A stretch of DNA of 64,000 bases from Sphingomonas sp. (lineage in GTDB: Bacteria; Pseudomonadota; Alphaproteobacteria; Sphingomonadales; Sphingomonadaceae). Below the pieces are notes generated by a model that searched no databases, was not told the origin of the DNA, and was given only the letters and a program-made list of their open reading frames with translations. Made by a program: the position numbers and the translations under genes. This document shows, one piece after another, positions 36,644 to 45,559 of the stretch (positions are counted from its first letter, which is position 1; every line of letters begins with the position of its first letter). The stretch covers positions 62,001-126,000 of the forward strand of contig NZ_QFOB01000006.1 of assembly GCF_003248515.1 (NCBI RefSeq). Direction: 5' to 3'.

Positions 36644-38035
36644 ATGGACATGAGCCAGCATCCCGGCACCGTAGATGGCACCGTCCCGCAGGACGAATAT
36701 GAGGTGCGCCATGCCCTTTACGGCGAAAATGGGAAGTTCGGCAGCGATCTGGCGCTGATCTGGGCGCGCGCGGAGAAAGTCCTGCGCGAGGCGGCCTATG
36801 CCGAGATCGCCGAAATCAGAAAAGAGATGATGGCGACGGAGGCAGGCCGCAGGATGATGGCGGCCGCGCACCGCGCCAACCCGGACTATGATGTTTCCAA
36901 CCACGAGCGCGCCGCCGATCGGATCATCCTCAATCTTTTCACCCGGCCCGTGAGCGCGGACTGGTTTCGATATGCCGGCGGGATGAATGGCGACGATATC
37001 GAAAATCAGATTCCGATCAACTTTGCCAGCCGCAGCCTGTCGCGGCTCATTTCGGCCATATGCCGGAAGATCAGCATCGCTTTTCCCGATGACGGCGATT
37101 TCGTCCGACTCGCGACCGATCGCCTAATCTGCATCCTCTCGATCAAGGCGGACATGCTCTCCTGCCGCGTGAATGATGCTGCGATCGAGGAACAGCGCAT
37201 GTTGCGCCGCACCGAAGGCGCCTCCTTCCGTGAGTCGGTCGGCGTGCTGCTTCAGGATGCGCTGGCGGAATCGAAGGATCTTCGCCACCGCACCGCCGAG
37301 GCTTCCGGCTCCGCCCGCGGCATGCTGGGCAAGACATCCGAAGTGGCCGCCGCAGCCGAGCAGTCCGCGATCGCGATGCGCGAGGCCGCGCAGACCGCAG
37401 CCGGCCTGATTCGCGCGATCGAGGATGCGCGCAACGAAGTGGAGGTCGCCGCCGAAATCGCCACCCGCGCCGGCAACGAATCCAAGAAGGCCGTGGAGGT
37501 GAGCACGGCGCTCTCCGAACATGCCCATGCGATCGAATCGATCCTGGGCCTGATCCGCGACATTGCCGGACAGACAAACCTCCTCGCCCTGAACGCCACG
37601 ATCGAGGCGGCGCGCGCAGGCGATGCGGGCCGCGGCTTCGCGGTGGTCGCGCAGGAAGTGAAGAGCCTGGCCAACCAGACGGCGCGCGCGACCGACGATA
37701 TCGCCGCCAAGATCGGCGCCATCCAGATCGCCACGCGCCAGACCGTGGAAGCCAACGGATCGATCCGCGCCACGATCGGCGACGTGCAGACCTCGGCCGA
37801 GCGGATCCGGACGGCGATGGAAACCCAGGCGCAGACCGTGACGATGATCACCGCCGCCGTCGACGAGACGGCGCTTGCGGCGGATGCGATGTCGGGCACG
37901 ATCGCGGCGATCCGGTCCGGCACCGAGAATCTCGCCGGGAATATCGACGATCTCGATACCGGCTTCCGCGATGTGGACGGCAAGCTGGGTGCGTTGGAAA
38001 CCAGCGCGGTGGAGTTCATCGCCCGCCTCGCGTGA
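36644..38035 (+). CDS. Soluble methyl-accepting chemotaxis protein
   Basis: 463 aa with no transmembrane segment. The C-terminal half (about 200-460) is an MCP signalling domain with the highly conserved hairpin tip DIAGQTNLLALNATIEAARAGDAGRGFAVVAQEVKSLA and heptad-repeat helices either side. The first 190 residues are a helical domain (EVRHALYGENGKFGSDLALIW...ADWFRYAGGMNGDDIENQ) that might be a globin-coupled or other haem/protoglobin-like sensor, but no proximal His can be assigned with confidence. AGAGG 8 bases upstream supports the ATG at 36644. No che genes are nearby. Confidence 0.88.
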   Translation: MDMSQHPGTVDGTVPQDEYEVRHALYGENGKFGSDLALIWARAEKVLREAAYAEIAEIRKEMMATEAGRRMMAAAHRANPDYDVSNHERAADRIILNLFTRPVSADWFRYAGGMNGDDIENQIPINFASRSLSRLISAICRKISIAFPDDGDFVRLATDRLICILSIKADMLSCRVNDAAIEEQRMLRRTEGASFRESVGVLLQDALAESKDLRHRTAEASGSARGMLGKTSEVAAAAEQSAIAMREAAQTAAGLIRAIEDARNEVEVAAEIATRAGNESKKAVEVSTALSEHAHAIESILGLIRDIAGQTNLLALNATIEAARAGDAGRGFAVVAQEVKSLANQTARATDDIAAKIGAIQIATRQTVEANGSIRATIGDVQTSAERIRTAMETQAQTVTMITAAVDETALAADAMSGTIAAIRSGTENLAGNIDDLDTGFRDVDGKLGALETSAVEFIARLA

Positions 38036-38166
38036 GACGGAACGGACCGCCCATCGCCCCCCCCCTTTTTTCCTCTTTCCGGGCGGATGGCTGACCGGGC
38101 CGGTTCGAAGCCCGGCACTGTCGACGGCTGGCGCGGGTGGCGGCGCGGCATTATGGCCGCGCGATC

Positions 38167-38880
38167 ATGCCAAAACAGCTTCACATCCTCGTGACCGGCA
38201 GCAGCCGGGGCATCGGCGCGTCGATTGTCGACGCGCTGGCGCCCGCTGCGCGCGTCATCGGCCACGCCACGGCCGCCGCCGTCGATCGCATCGCCGCCGA
38301 TCTTTCCGTCCCCGGGAGTGCCGCGTCCCTCTGGGATGCCGCGCTGGAGCGGCTGGACGGCCGTATCGACATACTCGTCAACAATGCCGGCATCTTCGAA
38401 GCGACACCGATCGATCTTCCCGATGCGGACTGGCTCGCCGGCTGGGAGCGGACGATGCAGGTGAATCTCACCGCGTCCGCCGAACTCTGCCGCCTTGCCG
38501 TGCGCCACTGGCAGTCGCGGGAATCGGGCGGGCGGATCGTCAACGTCGCGAGTCGTGCCGCCTATCGCGGCGACAGCCCCGCCCACTGGCATTATGCCGC
38601 CGCCAAGGCCGGTATGGTCGCGATGACCAAGACGATCGCGCGCGGCTATGCACGTCAGGGCGTGCTCGCCTTCGCCGTCTGCCCCGGCTTCACGATGACG
38701 GGCATGGCGGAGGATTATCTCGCCAGCCGGGGTGGCGAAGCGCTTCTGGCAGATATTCCTCTGGGCCGCGTGGCCGATCCCGCCGAGGTGGCGGAGGCCG
38801 TCCGTTTCCTCGCGCTTTCCGCGCCCGCCTCGATGACCGGGGCGGTGCTCGACATTAACGGAGCAAGCTATGTCCGCTGA
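38167..38880 (+). CDS. Short-chain dehydrogenase/reductase (SDR)
   Basis: 237 aa. Rossmann fold: TGSSRGIG, DILVNNAG, catalytic Ser in NVASRAAY, YxxxK in HYAAAKAG, and LGRVADPAEVAEAVRFL near the C-terminus. The mid-region between the nucleotide motif and NNAG is short compared with the first SDR in this window. The ATG at 38167 (MPKQLHILVTG) is used. It overlaps prmA by 11 bases in a different frame, so translation is probably coupled. The substrate is unknown. Confidence 0.9.
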   Translation: MPKQLHILVTGSSRGIGASIVDALAPAARVIGHATAAAVDRIAADLSVPGSAASLWDAALERLDGRIDILVNNAGIFEATPIDLPDADWLAGWERTMQVNLTASAELCRLAVRHWQSRESGGRIVNVASRAAYRGDSPAHWHYAAAKAGMVAMTKTIARGYARQGVLAFAVCPGFTMTGMAEDYLASRGGEALLADIPLGRVADPAEVAEAVRFLALSAPASMTGAVLDINGASYVR

Positions 38881-39784
38881 ATGGCAGGTCCAGTCTTCCG
38901 AAAGCTGGAAGATCACCCTCCCCTGCACCCGCGCCCAGGCCGATGCGCTGATCGAAGACGTGCCGGCGCTGGCCGATTTCGATCCCCCGCCGACGCTGAT
39001 GACGAGCGAACCGGATCAGGATCAGCCCGATGCGTGGCAGATCGACGTCTATGTCGAGGGTGAGCCGTCACCCGCCCTGATCGCCGCAGTCTGCGGCCTC
39101 GCGCCCGATGCGGGAGATCCGCTGATCGCCCGGCTTGAGGACGAGGACTGGGTGACGCGCAGCCAGGCTTTCCTCACGCCGATCCGCGCGGGGCGCTTTC
39201 ATGTCTTCACGGCGGCGCATGCCGGCGAGACGCCGGAGGGTGCGATACCCTTTCTGATCGAGGCGGGGCGCGCCTTTGGCACAGGTCATCATGAGACTAC
39301 GACGGGTTGCCTCGAGATGCTCGATCGGCTGGCGAACGAGGGGCATGTCTTCGCGAACGTCGCCGATATCGGCACGGGAACCGGCCTGCTCGCCTTCGCC
39401 GCGCGCGCGCTGTGGCCCGAGGCGGCTCTTCTCGCCGCCGACATCGATCCCGTTGCGATCGAGGTGACGCGCGCCAACATGGCCGAAAACGGGCTTCCTG
39501 CGGATTCCATCGCGCTCTTCACCTGCCCCGGCGTCGAACATCCGGATATTGCCGGGAGTGGGCCTTTCGATCTATTGATCGCAAACATCCTGGCCGGGCC
39601 GCTGATCGAGCTGGCGCCGGGGTTCGCGGGGCAGATGCGACCCGGCGGGAGGGTGATGCTGGCAGGGCTCCTTGCCGATCAGGAAAAGGCAGTCGTCGCC
39701 GCCTATGAGGCGTGCGGCTTCCGCCTTTCGGAACGGTTGCAGCGTGGCGACTGGCCCACGCTGGTGCTCGTTCAGCAATCGTAA
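38870..39784 (+). CDS. prmA: Ribosomal protein L11 methyltransferase
   Basis: 304 aa. Trimethylates ribosomal protein L11. The N-terminal substrate-recognition domain is followed by a class I methyltransferase domain: GRAFGTGHHETTTGCL, SAM-binding DIGTGTGLLAFAA, and LLIANILAGPLIEL in the place of the NPPY-like motif. It ends in a beta strand (WPTLVLVQQS). Its start lies inside the SDR gene end. The RND operon promoter follows. Confidence 0.93.
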   Translation: MSAEWQVQSSESWKITLPCTRAQADALIEDVPALADFDPPPTLMTSEPDQDQPDAWQIDVYVEGEPSPALIAAVCGLAPDAGDPLIARLEDEDWVTRSQAFLTPIRAGRFHVFTAAHAGETPEGAIPFLIEAGRAFGTGHHETTTGCLEMLDRLANEGHVFANVADIGTGTGLLAFAARALWPEAALLAADIDPVAIEVTRANMAENGLPADSIALFTCPGVEHPDIAGSGPFDLLIANILAGPLIELAPGFAGQMRPGGRVMLAGLLADQEKAVVAAYEACGFRLSERLQRGDWPTLVLVQQS

Positions 39785-39791
39785 AGACGAC

Positions 39792-39820
39792 TTGCGAGAA
39801 GTGATATATTGCACTAATAC
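39792..39820 (+). promoter_or_regulatory. Promoter of the RND efflux operon
   Basis: TTGCGA (39792-39797) and TAATAC (39815-39820) with exactly 17 bp between, 45 bases before the ATG at 39866. The spacer is AT-rich (GTGATATATTGCAC). This is a good match to a housekeeping promoter and the clearest one in the window. Confidence 0.55.
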
Positions 39821-39865
39821 AGTAGAGCGCCTCAGGGGGGGTCCGGGGCGTGGGGATGGAAGCAG

Positions 39866-41032
39866 ATGAACATGGAATCGGGCATCGGCGGCAAGATTGC
39901 CGATTATGACGCTCTCCCGCCGGCGCGGTCGCGCCGCACGCTGATCGTCGTTGCGGTCGTGGCACTTTTCGTGCTCGCGGCGATCGGCCTCGTGCTGATG
40001 CGTGGCGGCAAGAAGCCAACGGGGCCTGCGGAAGCTGCATTGCAGCGCGTGACCGTGATGATCCCCGGTCACAGCCAGATCAACGGCAGCGTTTCCGCCT
40101 CCGGAATCATCGCAGCGCGGCACGATATGCCGGTGGGCATTGTCGGCGAAGGCGGCATGGTCACCGAAGTGCTCGTCAATCCGGGCGATTGGGTGAAGGC
40201 GGGGCAGACGCTCGCGATCGTCGAGCGTTCCGTGCAGACCCAGCAGGCCGCGAGCCTCACGGCGAGTGTGGCCGCCGCCCGTGCGGATGCCGCCCTGGCT
40301 CAGGCCAATCTGGAGCGCGCCAAGGCGCTCGTCGGCAATGGCTTCATCTCGAAGGCGGATATCGACACGCGCACGGCAGCCCGCGATCAGGCGGTGGCCC
40401 GTGTGAACGTGGCCAGCGCGCAACTGGCCGAGCAGCAGGCGCGCAACGCCCGCCTCATCATCCGTGCGCCCGGCGCCGGGCTCGTCCTCACCCGCGCGGT
40501 GGAACCGGGGCAGATCGTCGGGCCGTCGACCGGCGCGCTGTTCCGCGTGGCCGATCGCGGCCAGATGGAGATGCAGGCGCGCGTGGCGGAGCAGGATATC
40601 GCGCATATGCACATCGGGACGGTGGCGGAGGTCACGCCGATCGGCGGCAGCAAATCGCTGGCTGGATCGATCTGGCAGCTTTCCCCGATCATTGATGCCA
40701 CGACGCGCCAGGGCGTCGCCCGCATCGCGCTCGCCTACGATACGGCGCTGAGGCCGGGCGGCTTCGCCAATGCCGAAATCGCGACCGGCGTGGCGGACGT
40801 GCCGCAATTGCCGGAATCGGCGGTGCTGAGCGATCAGAAGGGCAATTATGTGCTGATCGTGAGCCCGCAGGGGATCGTCGGGCGCCGCGAGGTGAAGGTT
40901 GGCGACGTGAACGATCAGGGCGTGAGCATCTCGTCCGGTCTGGCCGGAACCGAGAAGGTCGTCGTCAACGCCGGCGCCTTCCTGTCTCCCGGCGAGAAGG
41001 TGCAGCCCGAAATCGCCAAGACAGCGCGCTGA
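39866..41032 (+). CDS. RND efflux periplasmic adaptor (membrane fusion protein)
   Basis: 388 aa. N-terminal transmembrane anchor (about 25-45, LIVVAVVALFVLAAIGLVL), then a lipoyl-like domain split around a short alpha-hairpin (residues about 125-195, ARADAALAQANLERAKALVGNGF...DQAVARVNVASAQLAEQQ), a beta-barrel and a membrane-proximal domain ending TALRPGGFANAEIATGV. It is the adaptor between the RND pump (22 bases downstream) and a TolC-type channel that is not in the window. No TetR/MarR regulator lies alongside. Substrates are unknown. Confidence 0.93.
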   Translation: MNMESGIGGKIADYDALPPARSRRTLIVVAVVALFVLAAIGLVLMRGGKKPTGPAEAALQRVTVMIPGHSQINGSVSASGIIAARHDMPVGIVGEGGMVTEVLVNPGDWVKAGQTLAIVERSVQTQQAASLTASVAAARADAALAQANLERAKALVGNGFISKADIDTRTAARDQAVARVNVASAQLAEQQARNARLIIRAPGAGLVLTRAVEPGQIVGPSTGALFRVADRGQMEMQARVAEQDIAHMHIGTVAEVTPIGGSKSLAGSIWQLSPIIDATTRQGVARIALAYDTALRPGGFANAEIATGVADVPQLPESAVLSDQKGNYVLIVSPQGIVGRREVKVGDVNDQGVSISSGLAGTEKVVVNAGAFLSPGEKVQPEIAKTAR

Positions 41033-41053
41033 AGACGCGAGCGGAGAGGCACG

Positions 41054-44000
41054 ATGCGTAACATTTCCGCCTGGTCGATCCGGAACCCGGTTCCGTCCAT
41101 CGTGCTGTTCGTGGCGCTGACGATCCTGGGTATTGTCAGCTTCATCCGGATGGATCTCAATCAGGATCCCGACGTCTCCTTCCCGGCCGCGCAGGTGATC
41201 GTCACCCAGCCGGGGGCCGCGCCGACCGAACTGGAAACGCAGGTCACGCAGCGCGTGGAGGCGGCGGTCCGCGCGATCAGCGGCGTCGACGAGATTTCGT
41301 CGGTCGTCAACGAAGGCCTTTCCACCACGGTCGTCACCTTCTCGATCGGCACGCCGATCGATCGCGCCGTGACCGATATCCGCGATGCGGTGTCCCAGAT
41401 CCGCAGCCAGTTGCCCGACGGCATTCTGGAACCGCAGGTGGTCCGCATCGATATTACCGGCGATCCGATCCTGTTCTCGTCCGTCGAGGCGACGGACATG
41501 ACGCTGGAGCAGCTCAGCTGGTATGTCGACAATACGGTCGCGCGCCGGCTTCTCTCCATCTCCGGTATTGCCCAGGTGCAGCGCGAGGGCGGTGTGAGCC
41601 GCGAGATCCGCGTGATCCTCGATCCGAACAAGATGCAGGCGCAGGGCATCACGGCGGCCGGCGTCAACTCGCAGCTGCGCCAGATGAACCTGAACGCTGC
41701 CGGCGGCCGCGCGGAAATTGCCGGTGCCGAGCAATCCGTGCGCATCGTCGGCAACGCGGCCGATGCCTATGCGCTGGGCCAGAAGCAGATCCAGGTGGCG
41801 AACGGGCGCAGCGTGCGCCTGTCGGACATTGCCGATGTGCGCGATGCCTATGCCGAGCAGCGCAAGCTCGCGAAGCTCAACGGCCATCAGGTGCTGGAAT
41901 TCAACATCAGCAAGGCCAAGGGCTTCTCGGACGTCACCCTCTATGAGGCGGCGAAGAAGGAGATCGCCAAGCTGGAGAAGGAGAGCAACGGCAAGATCAA
42001 GTTCCACGAGCTTTATACCAGCGTGGATTACACCAAGGGCCAGTATAAGGCCGCGATCCACGCGATCATCGAGGGCGCCGTGCTCGCCGTGGTCGTGGTG
42101 TTCATCTTCCTGCGCGACAAGAGGGCGACCTTCATCTCCGCGCTGGCGATCCCGCTCTCCGCGATCCCGACCTTCTGGATCATGGAGCTGATGGGCTTCA
42201 CGCTCAACGGCATCAGCCTGCTCGCGCTCAGTCTCGTGGCCGGCGTGCTCGTCGACGATGCGATCGTGGAGATCGAAAATATCGTCCGCCATATGCGGAT
42301 GGGCAAATCGGCCTTCCAGGCCGCGATCGATGCAGCCGACGAAATCGGCCTCGCCGTGGTTGCCACGACCTTCTCGATCGTCGCGGTCTTCCTGCCCGTG
42401 GGCCTTATGCCTGGCCTTTCGGGCCAGTTCTTCAAGAATTTCGGCATCACCATCGTGGTTGCGGTGCTGATGAGCCTGCTCGTCGCCCGCCTGATCACAC
42501 CGATGATCGCCGCCTATATGCTGAAGAGCCATGGCGAGGAGACCCATGGCGAAGGCCGGCTGATGGACCTCTATATGTCCGGCCTGACGTGGACGCTGAA
42601 CAGCGTGACGGAACGGCGCTGGTATCGCCTGTTCATCCGCGACAATCGCAAGCTGACGATGATGTTCGGCCTGTTCTGCTTCGTCGCCACGATCGGGGCC
42701 TTCGCCACCCTGCCCTTCACCTTCCAGCCGGAGCTGGATCTCGGCATCAGTCAGGTGCGCATCCAGATGGTGCCGGGCACGACCCTGCAACAGACGGAGG
42801 CTGTCGCCGATCGCACCGCCGCGATCCTGCGCGCCGATCCCAATGTCGAGATCGCGATCGAGAGCATCAACGTCGGTCAGGCGAGCATCTTCGTGAAGCT
42901 CAAGGCCGATCGCGAAAAGACCACCACCGCATTTGAACGAAACCTCGCGCCCCAATTGCGCGCGATCGCCGATGCCCGCGTCAATTTCCAGAGCCAGGCT
43001 GGCGGCGGCGGCGGCCGTGACATCACGGTCATGCTGGCCGGCGACGATCCGGTGAAGCTCTATGAAGCGGCCGACAAGGCGGTGGCGGCGATGCGCAAGA
43101 TCCCCGAGATCCGCGCGCCCCGCATCGATGGCGATCTTCCGCGCCCCGAGATCGTCATCAGGCCGCGCTTCGATCTCGCCGCCGATCTGGGCGTGACGAC
43201 CCAGGCGCTGAGCCAGACCATCCGCATCGCCACGCTGGGCGACATCGATCAGAATGTCGCCAAATTCTCGCTCTCCGATCGACAGATTCCGATCCGCGTC
43301 GCGCTGGCCGAAAATAGCCGCCGCAGCCTGGATACGGTGAAGAACCTGCCCGTCCCCACCTCGATCGGCGGCTCGGTGCCGCTGCGCGTGGTGGCGGAGG
43401 TAGGTTTCGGCTCCGGGCCGTCGCAGATCCGTCGCTACAATCAGGCGCGCCGCCTGATGATCGGCGCGGACATCACGCCGGGCGCGATCCAGGGCGATGT
43501 CCAGTCGCGCGTCTTCGCGCTGAAGGAACTGAAGGATCTGCCCAGCGGCGTGCAGCGCGTCGCCTTCGGCAATGCCAAGTGGCAGGCCGAAATGGTCACC
43601 AATTTCGTCATCGCCGTCGTGACGGGCGTGTTCATGGTCTTCGCGGTGCTCGTGCTGCTCTACAAGCGCGTCATCCCTCCCTTCGTGAACATGGCCTCGC
43701 TGCTGCTGGCTCCGCTGGGCGGCGCGCTGGCGCTGCACCTGGTCGGCATGCCCATTTCCATGCCGGTGATGATCGGGCTGCTGATGCTGCTCGGCATCGT
43801 CGCCAAGAATTCGATCCTCCTGATCGATTTCGCGATCGAGGAGATGGGCAAGGGCGTGCCCAAGCGGCATGCCATCATCGACGCGGGCCACAAGCGCGCC
43901 CAGCCGATCGTGATGACCACGGTCGCGATGATCGCCGGCATGATGCCGGTGGCCCTCGCGCTGGGCAGCGACGGCAGCTTCAACCAGCCCATGGCCGTCA

Positions 44001-44173
44001 CCGTGATCGGCGGCCTCGTCTTGTCCACGGTGCTCACGCTGCTGATCGTGCCGGCGGGCTTCAGCCTTGCCGACGGGCTGGAGCGCAAGATCGGGCCACG
44101 GCTTGGCCGCATGCTGGGTGGCGAGGATCCGGCGAGCCGCCATCCCGTGCCCCCGGCGCATCCGGCAGAATGA
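41054..44173 (+). CDS. RND-family multidrug efflux permease (AcrB/HAE1-like)
   Basis: 1039 aa, 12 transmembrane helices in two repeats and two large periplasmic loops, the standard length. N-terminal SIRNPVPSIVLFVALTILGIVSF, proton-relay Asp-Asp in AGVLVDDAIVEIENIVRH, and the C-terminal repeat with the relay Lys in LLGIVAKNSILLIDFAIEEM. All are intact, so active proton-driven transport is expected. It forms an operon with the adaptor gene upstream. Substrate (drug, solvent or metabolite) cannot be read from sequence; the HME-type Met residues for metal are absent, so it is not a metal pump. Confidence 0.95.
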   Translation: MRNISAWSIRNPVPSIVLFVALTILGIVSFIRMDLNQDPDVSFPAAQVIVTQPGAAPTELETQVTQRVEAAVRAISGVDEISSVVNEGLSTTVVTFSIGTPIDRAVTDIRDAVSQIRSQLPDGILEPQVVRIDITGDPILFSSVEATDMTLEQLSWYVDNTVARRLLSISGIAQVQREGGVSREIRVILDPNKMQAQGITAAGVNSQLRQMNLNAAGGRAEIAGAEQSVRIVGNAADAYALGQKQIQVANGRSVRLSDIADVRDAYAEQRKLAKLNGHQVLEFNISKAKGFSDVTLYEAAKKEIAKLEKESNGKIKFHELYTSVDYTKGQYKAAIHAIIEGAVLAVVVVFIFLRDKRATFISALAIPLSAIPTFWIMELMGFTLNGISLLALSLVAGVLVDDAIVEIENIVRHMRMGKSAFQAAIDAADEIGLAVVATTFSIVAVFLPVGLMPGLSGQFFKNFGITIVVAVLMSLLVARLITPMIAAYMLKSHGEETHGEGRLMDLYMSGLTWTLNSVTERRWYRLFIRDNRKLTMMFGLFCFVATIGAFATLPFTFQPELDLGISQVRIQMVPGTTLQQTEAVADRTAAILRADPNVEIAIESINVGQASIFVKLKADREKTTTAFERNLAPQLRAIADARVNFQSQAGGGGGRDITVMLAGDDPVKLYEAADKAVAAMRKIPEIRAPRIDGDLPRPEIVIRPRFDLAADLGVTTQALSQTIRIATLGDIDQNVAKFSLSDRQIPIRVALAENSRRSLDTVKNLPVPTSIGGSVPLRVVAEVGFGSGPSQIRRYNQARRLMIGADITPGAIQGDVQSRVFALKELKDLPSGVQRVAFGNAKWQAEMVTNFVIAVVTGVFMVFAVLVLLYKRVIPPFVNMASLLLAPLGGALALHLVGMPISMPVMIGLLMLLGIVAKNSILLIDFAIEEMGKGVPKRHAIIDAGHKRAQPIVMTTVAMIAGMMPVALALGSDGSFNQPMAVTVIGGLVLSTVLTLLIVPAGFSLADGLERKIGPRLGRMLGGEDPASRHPVPPAHPAE

Positions 44174-44218
44174 GCTTGCCTCCGGAAAGGGCTTGAACCA
44201 ATCGCCGGCAGGGCGATT

Positions 44219-45493
44219 GTGATCCCGATGACAGCATTTCCTTCCCTGCCGGCACGGACTGACGTGGCGGTGCCGCAGGCAGCGGCGCTCCGCCGGATGA
44301 GAGCCGTGGCAACCGGCCTCCTGCTGGCGATGGCGGCGCTGTTCGTCGTCTCCACGCTGCTGACCCGGCAGCATCATGGCTGGGCCTTCGTGCGCGCCTT
44401 CGCGGAAGCGGCGATGGTGGGCGGCCTGGCGGACTGGTTCGCGGTGACGGCGCTCTTCCGCCATCCGCTGGGCCTGCCCATCCCGCACACGGCGATCATC
44501 CCACGCAACAAGGATCGGATCGGCGACAGCCTCGCCGCTTTCCTCCGCTCCAATTTTCTGACCCCCAGCGTCGTCTCGCGGCGAATGAAGCGGCTCGATC
44601 TCGCGGCGGGGCTCGGCCGGCTGCTCGCCCGCCCCCCCTCGGGCAAGCTGCGCGGCGGCCGGCTGGCGGCGACGTTGCTGGAGGGGCTGGCTGACGAACG
44701 GCTGGGAAAGCTGGTGAAGGGCATCGCCGTCCAGCGGCTCAGGGATCTGTCCCTCGCCCCGCTGGCCGGCCAATTGCTGAGCGCCGCGATGGCCGAAGGG
44801 CGGCACAGGCCGCTGATCGATGGCGCCATCGATTGGATCGGGCGCACGCTGGATGCGAATGAGGGCCTGTTCCGCAAGATGATCCACGAGCGCGCCGGAT
44901 CGATCCTGCGCTGGACGGGGCTGGATGAGACGCTTTCGACCAAGATCCTGGAAGGACTGTTCAAGCTGCTCGCCGAAATGGCCGACGATCCCGATCATCC
45001 GCTGCGCGCCAAGACGGAGGAGGCTTTGCTCCAGCTGGCGGGGCGGCTCCAGCACGAGCCCGAAACGCAGGAGCGCGTCGCGCGCTTTCGCGATGCGATG
45101 ATCGCCAATCCGGCGGTGGGCCGCTGGCTGGATGGCATGTGGGAAAGCGCACGGGCGGCGATGCTGCGCGCGGTACGCGATCCGCAGGAGGCGATGGCCG
45201 GGCGTCTGGGCGAAATGCTCCGTCAGGCCGGTGAGACGCTCCAGAATGACGAACGCCTCCGCATCGCGGTCAATCGCTTCGCGCGCCGCGCCACCGTCGG
45301 CATCGTCGCGGCCTATGGCGACGGGATCGTGGCTTTGGTGTCGGATACGATCCGCGGCTGGGATGCCAGCACGGTGACGCAGCGGCTGGAAACCGCGGTG
45401 GGCCGGGATCTCCAGTATATCCGCGTGAACGGCACGCTGGTGGGAGGCCTGGTGGGTCTGGTGATCTACGCAGTGTCACTGGCGATCGGCTAG
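44219..45493 (+). CDS. DUF445 family membrane protein
   Basis: 424 aa. An N-terminal transmembrane helix (about 31-50), the conserved WAFVRAFAEAAMVGGLADWFAVTALFRHPLG then IPHTAIIPRNKDRIGDSLAAFL typical of DUF445, a long helical cytoplasmic or periplasmic middle part, and a C-terminal helix (GGLVGLVIYAVSLAI). Homologues are found throughout bacteria with unknown function. The GTG at 44219 has AGGG about 8 bases upstream; the ATG at 44228 is equally possible. It follows the RND permease by 45 bases but has no known link. Confidence 0.88.
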   Translation: MIPMTAFPSLPARTDVAVPQAAALRRMRAVATGLLLAMAALFVVSTLLTRQHHGWAFVRAFAEAAMVGGLADWFAVTALFRHPLGLPIPHTAIIPRNKDRIGDSLAAFLRSNFLTPSVVSRRMKRLDLAAGLGRLLARPPSGKLRGGRLAATLLEGLADERLGKLVKGIAVQRLRDLSLAPLAGQLLSAAMAEGRHRPLIDGAIDWIGRTLDANEGLFRKMIHERAGSILRWTGLDETLSTKILEGLFKLLAEMADDPDHPLRAKTEEALLQLAGRLQHEPETQERVARFRDAMIANPAVGRWLDGMWESARAAMLRAVRDPQEAMAGRLGEMLRQAGETLQNDERLRIAVNRFARRATVGIVAAYGDGIVALVSDTIRGWDASTVTQRLETAVGRDLQYIRVNGTLVGGLVGLVIYAVSLAIG

Positions 45494-45528
45494 AGGAAAA
45501 GCTGGAAAAAAAGCCCGATTCGGTCAAG

Positions 45529-45547
45529 AATTGGCCTTGAGCCAATT
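45529..45547. promoter_or_regulatory. Inverted repeat upstream of the SnoaL-like gene
   Basis: AATTGGC-CTTGA-GCCAATT: perfect 7-bp arms with a 5-bp loop, 12 bases before the ATG at 45560. It could be a leader hairpin or operator. No T run follows, so a terminator is less likely. Confidence 0.45.
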
Positions 45548-45559
45548 GGGGGTGCCGCA

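Noticed and set aside
38056..38071. C-run plus T6 tract after the chemoreceptor gene, looking like a terminator
   Set aside because: The only flanking pairing (CCGCCC/GGGCGG) is 6 bp across a 30-base loop, too weak and too long.
39572..45055. A very long open frame on the minus strand (over 1800 codons) opposite the RND operon and DUF445 gene
   Set aside because: It is antisense to clear efflux genes, its translation is Arg/Asp/His-rich low complexity without motifs, and GC-rich codon bias leaves few stops on this strand.
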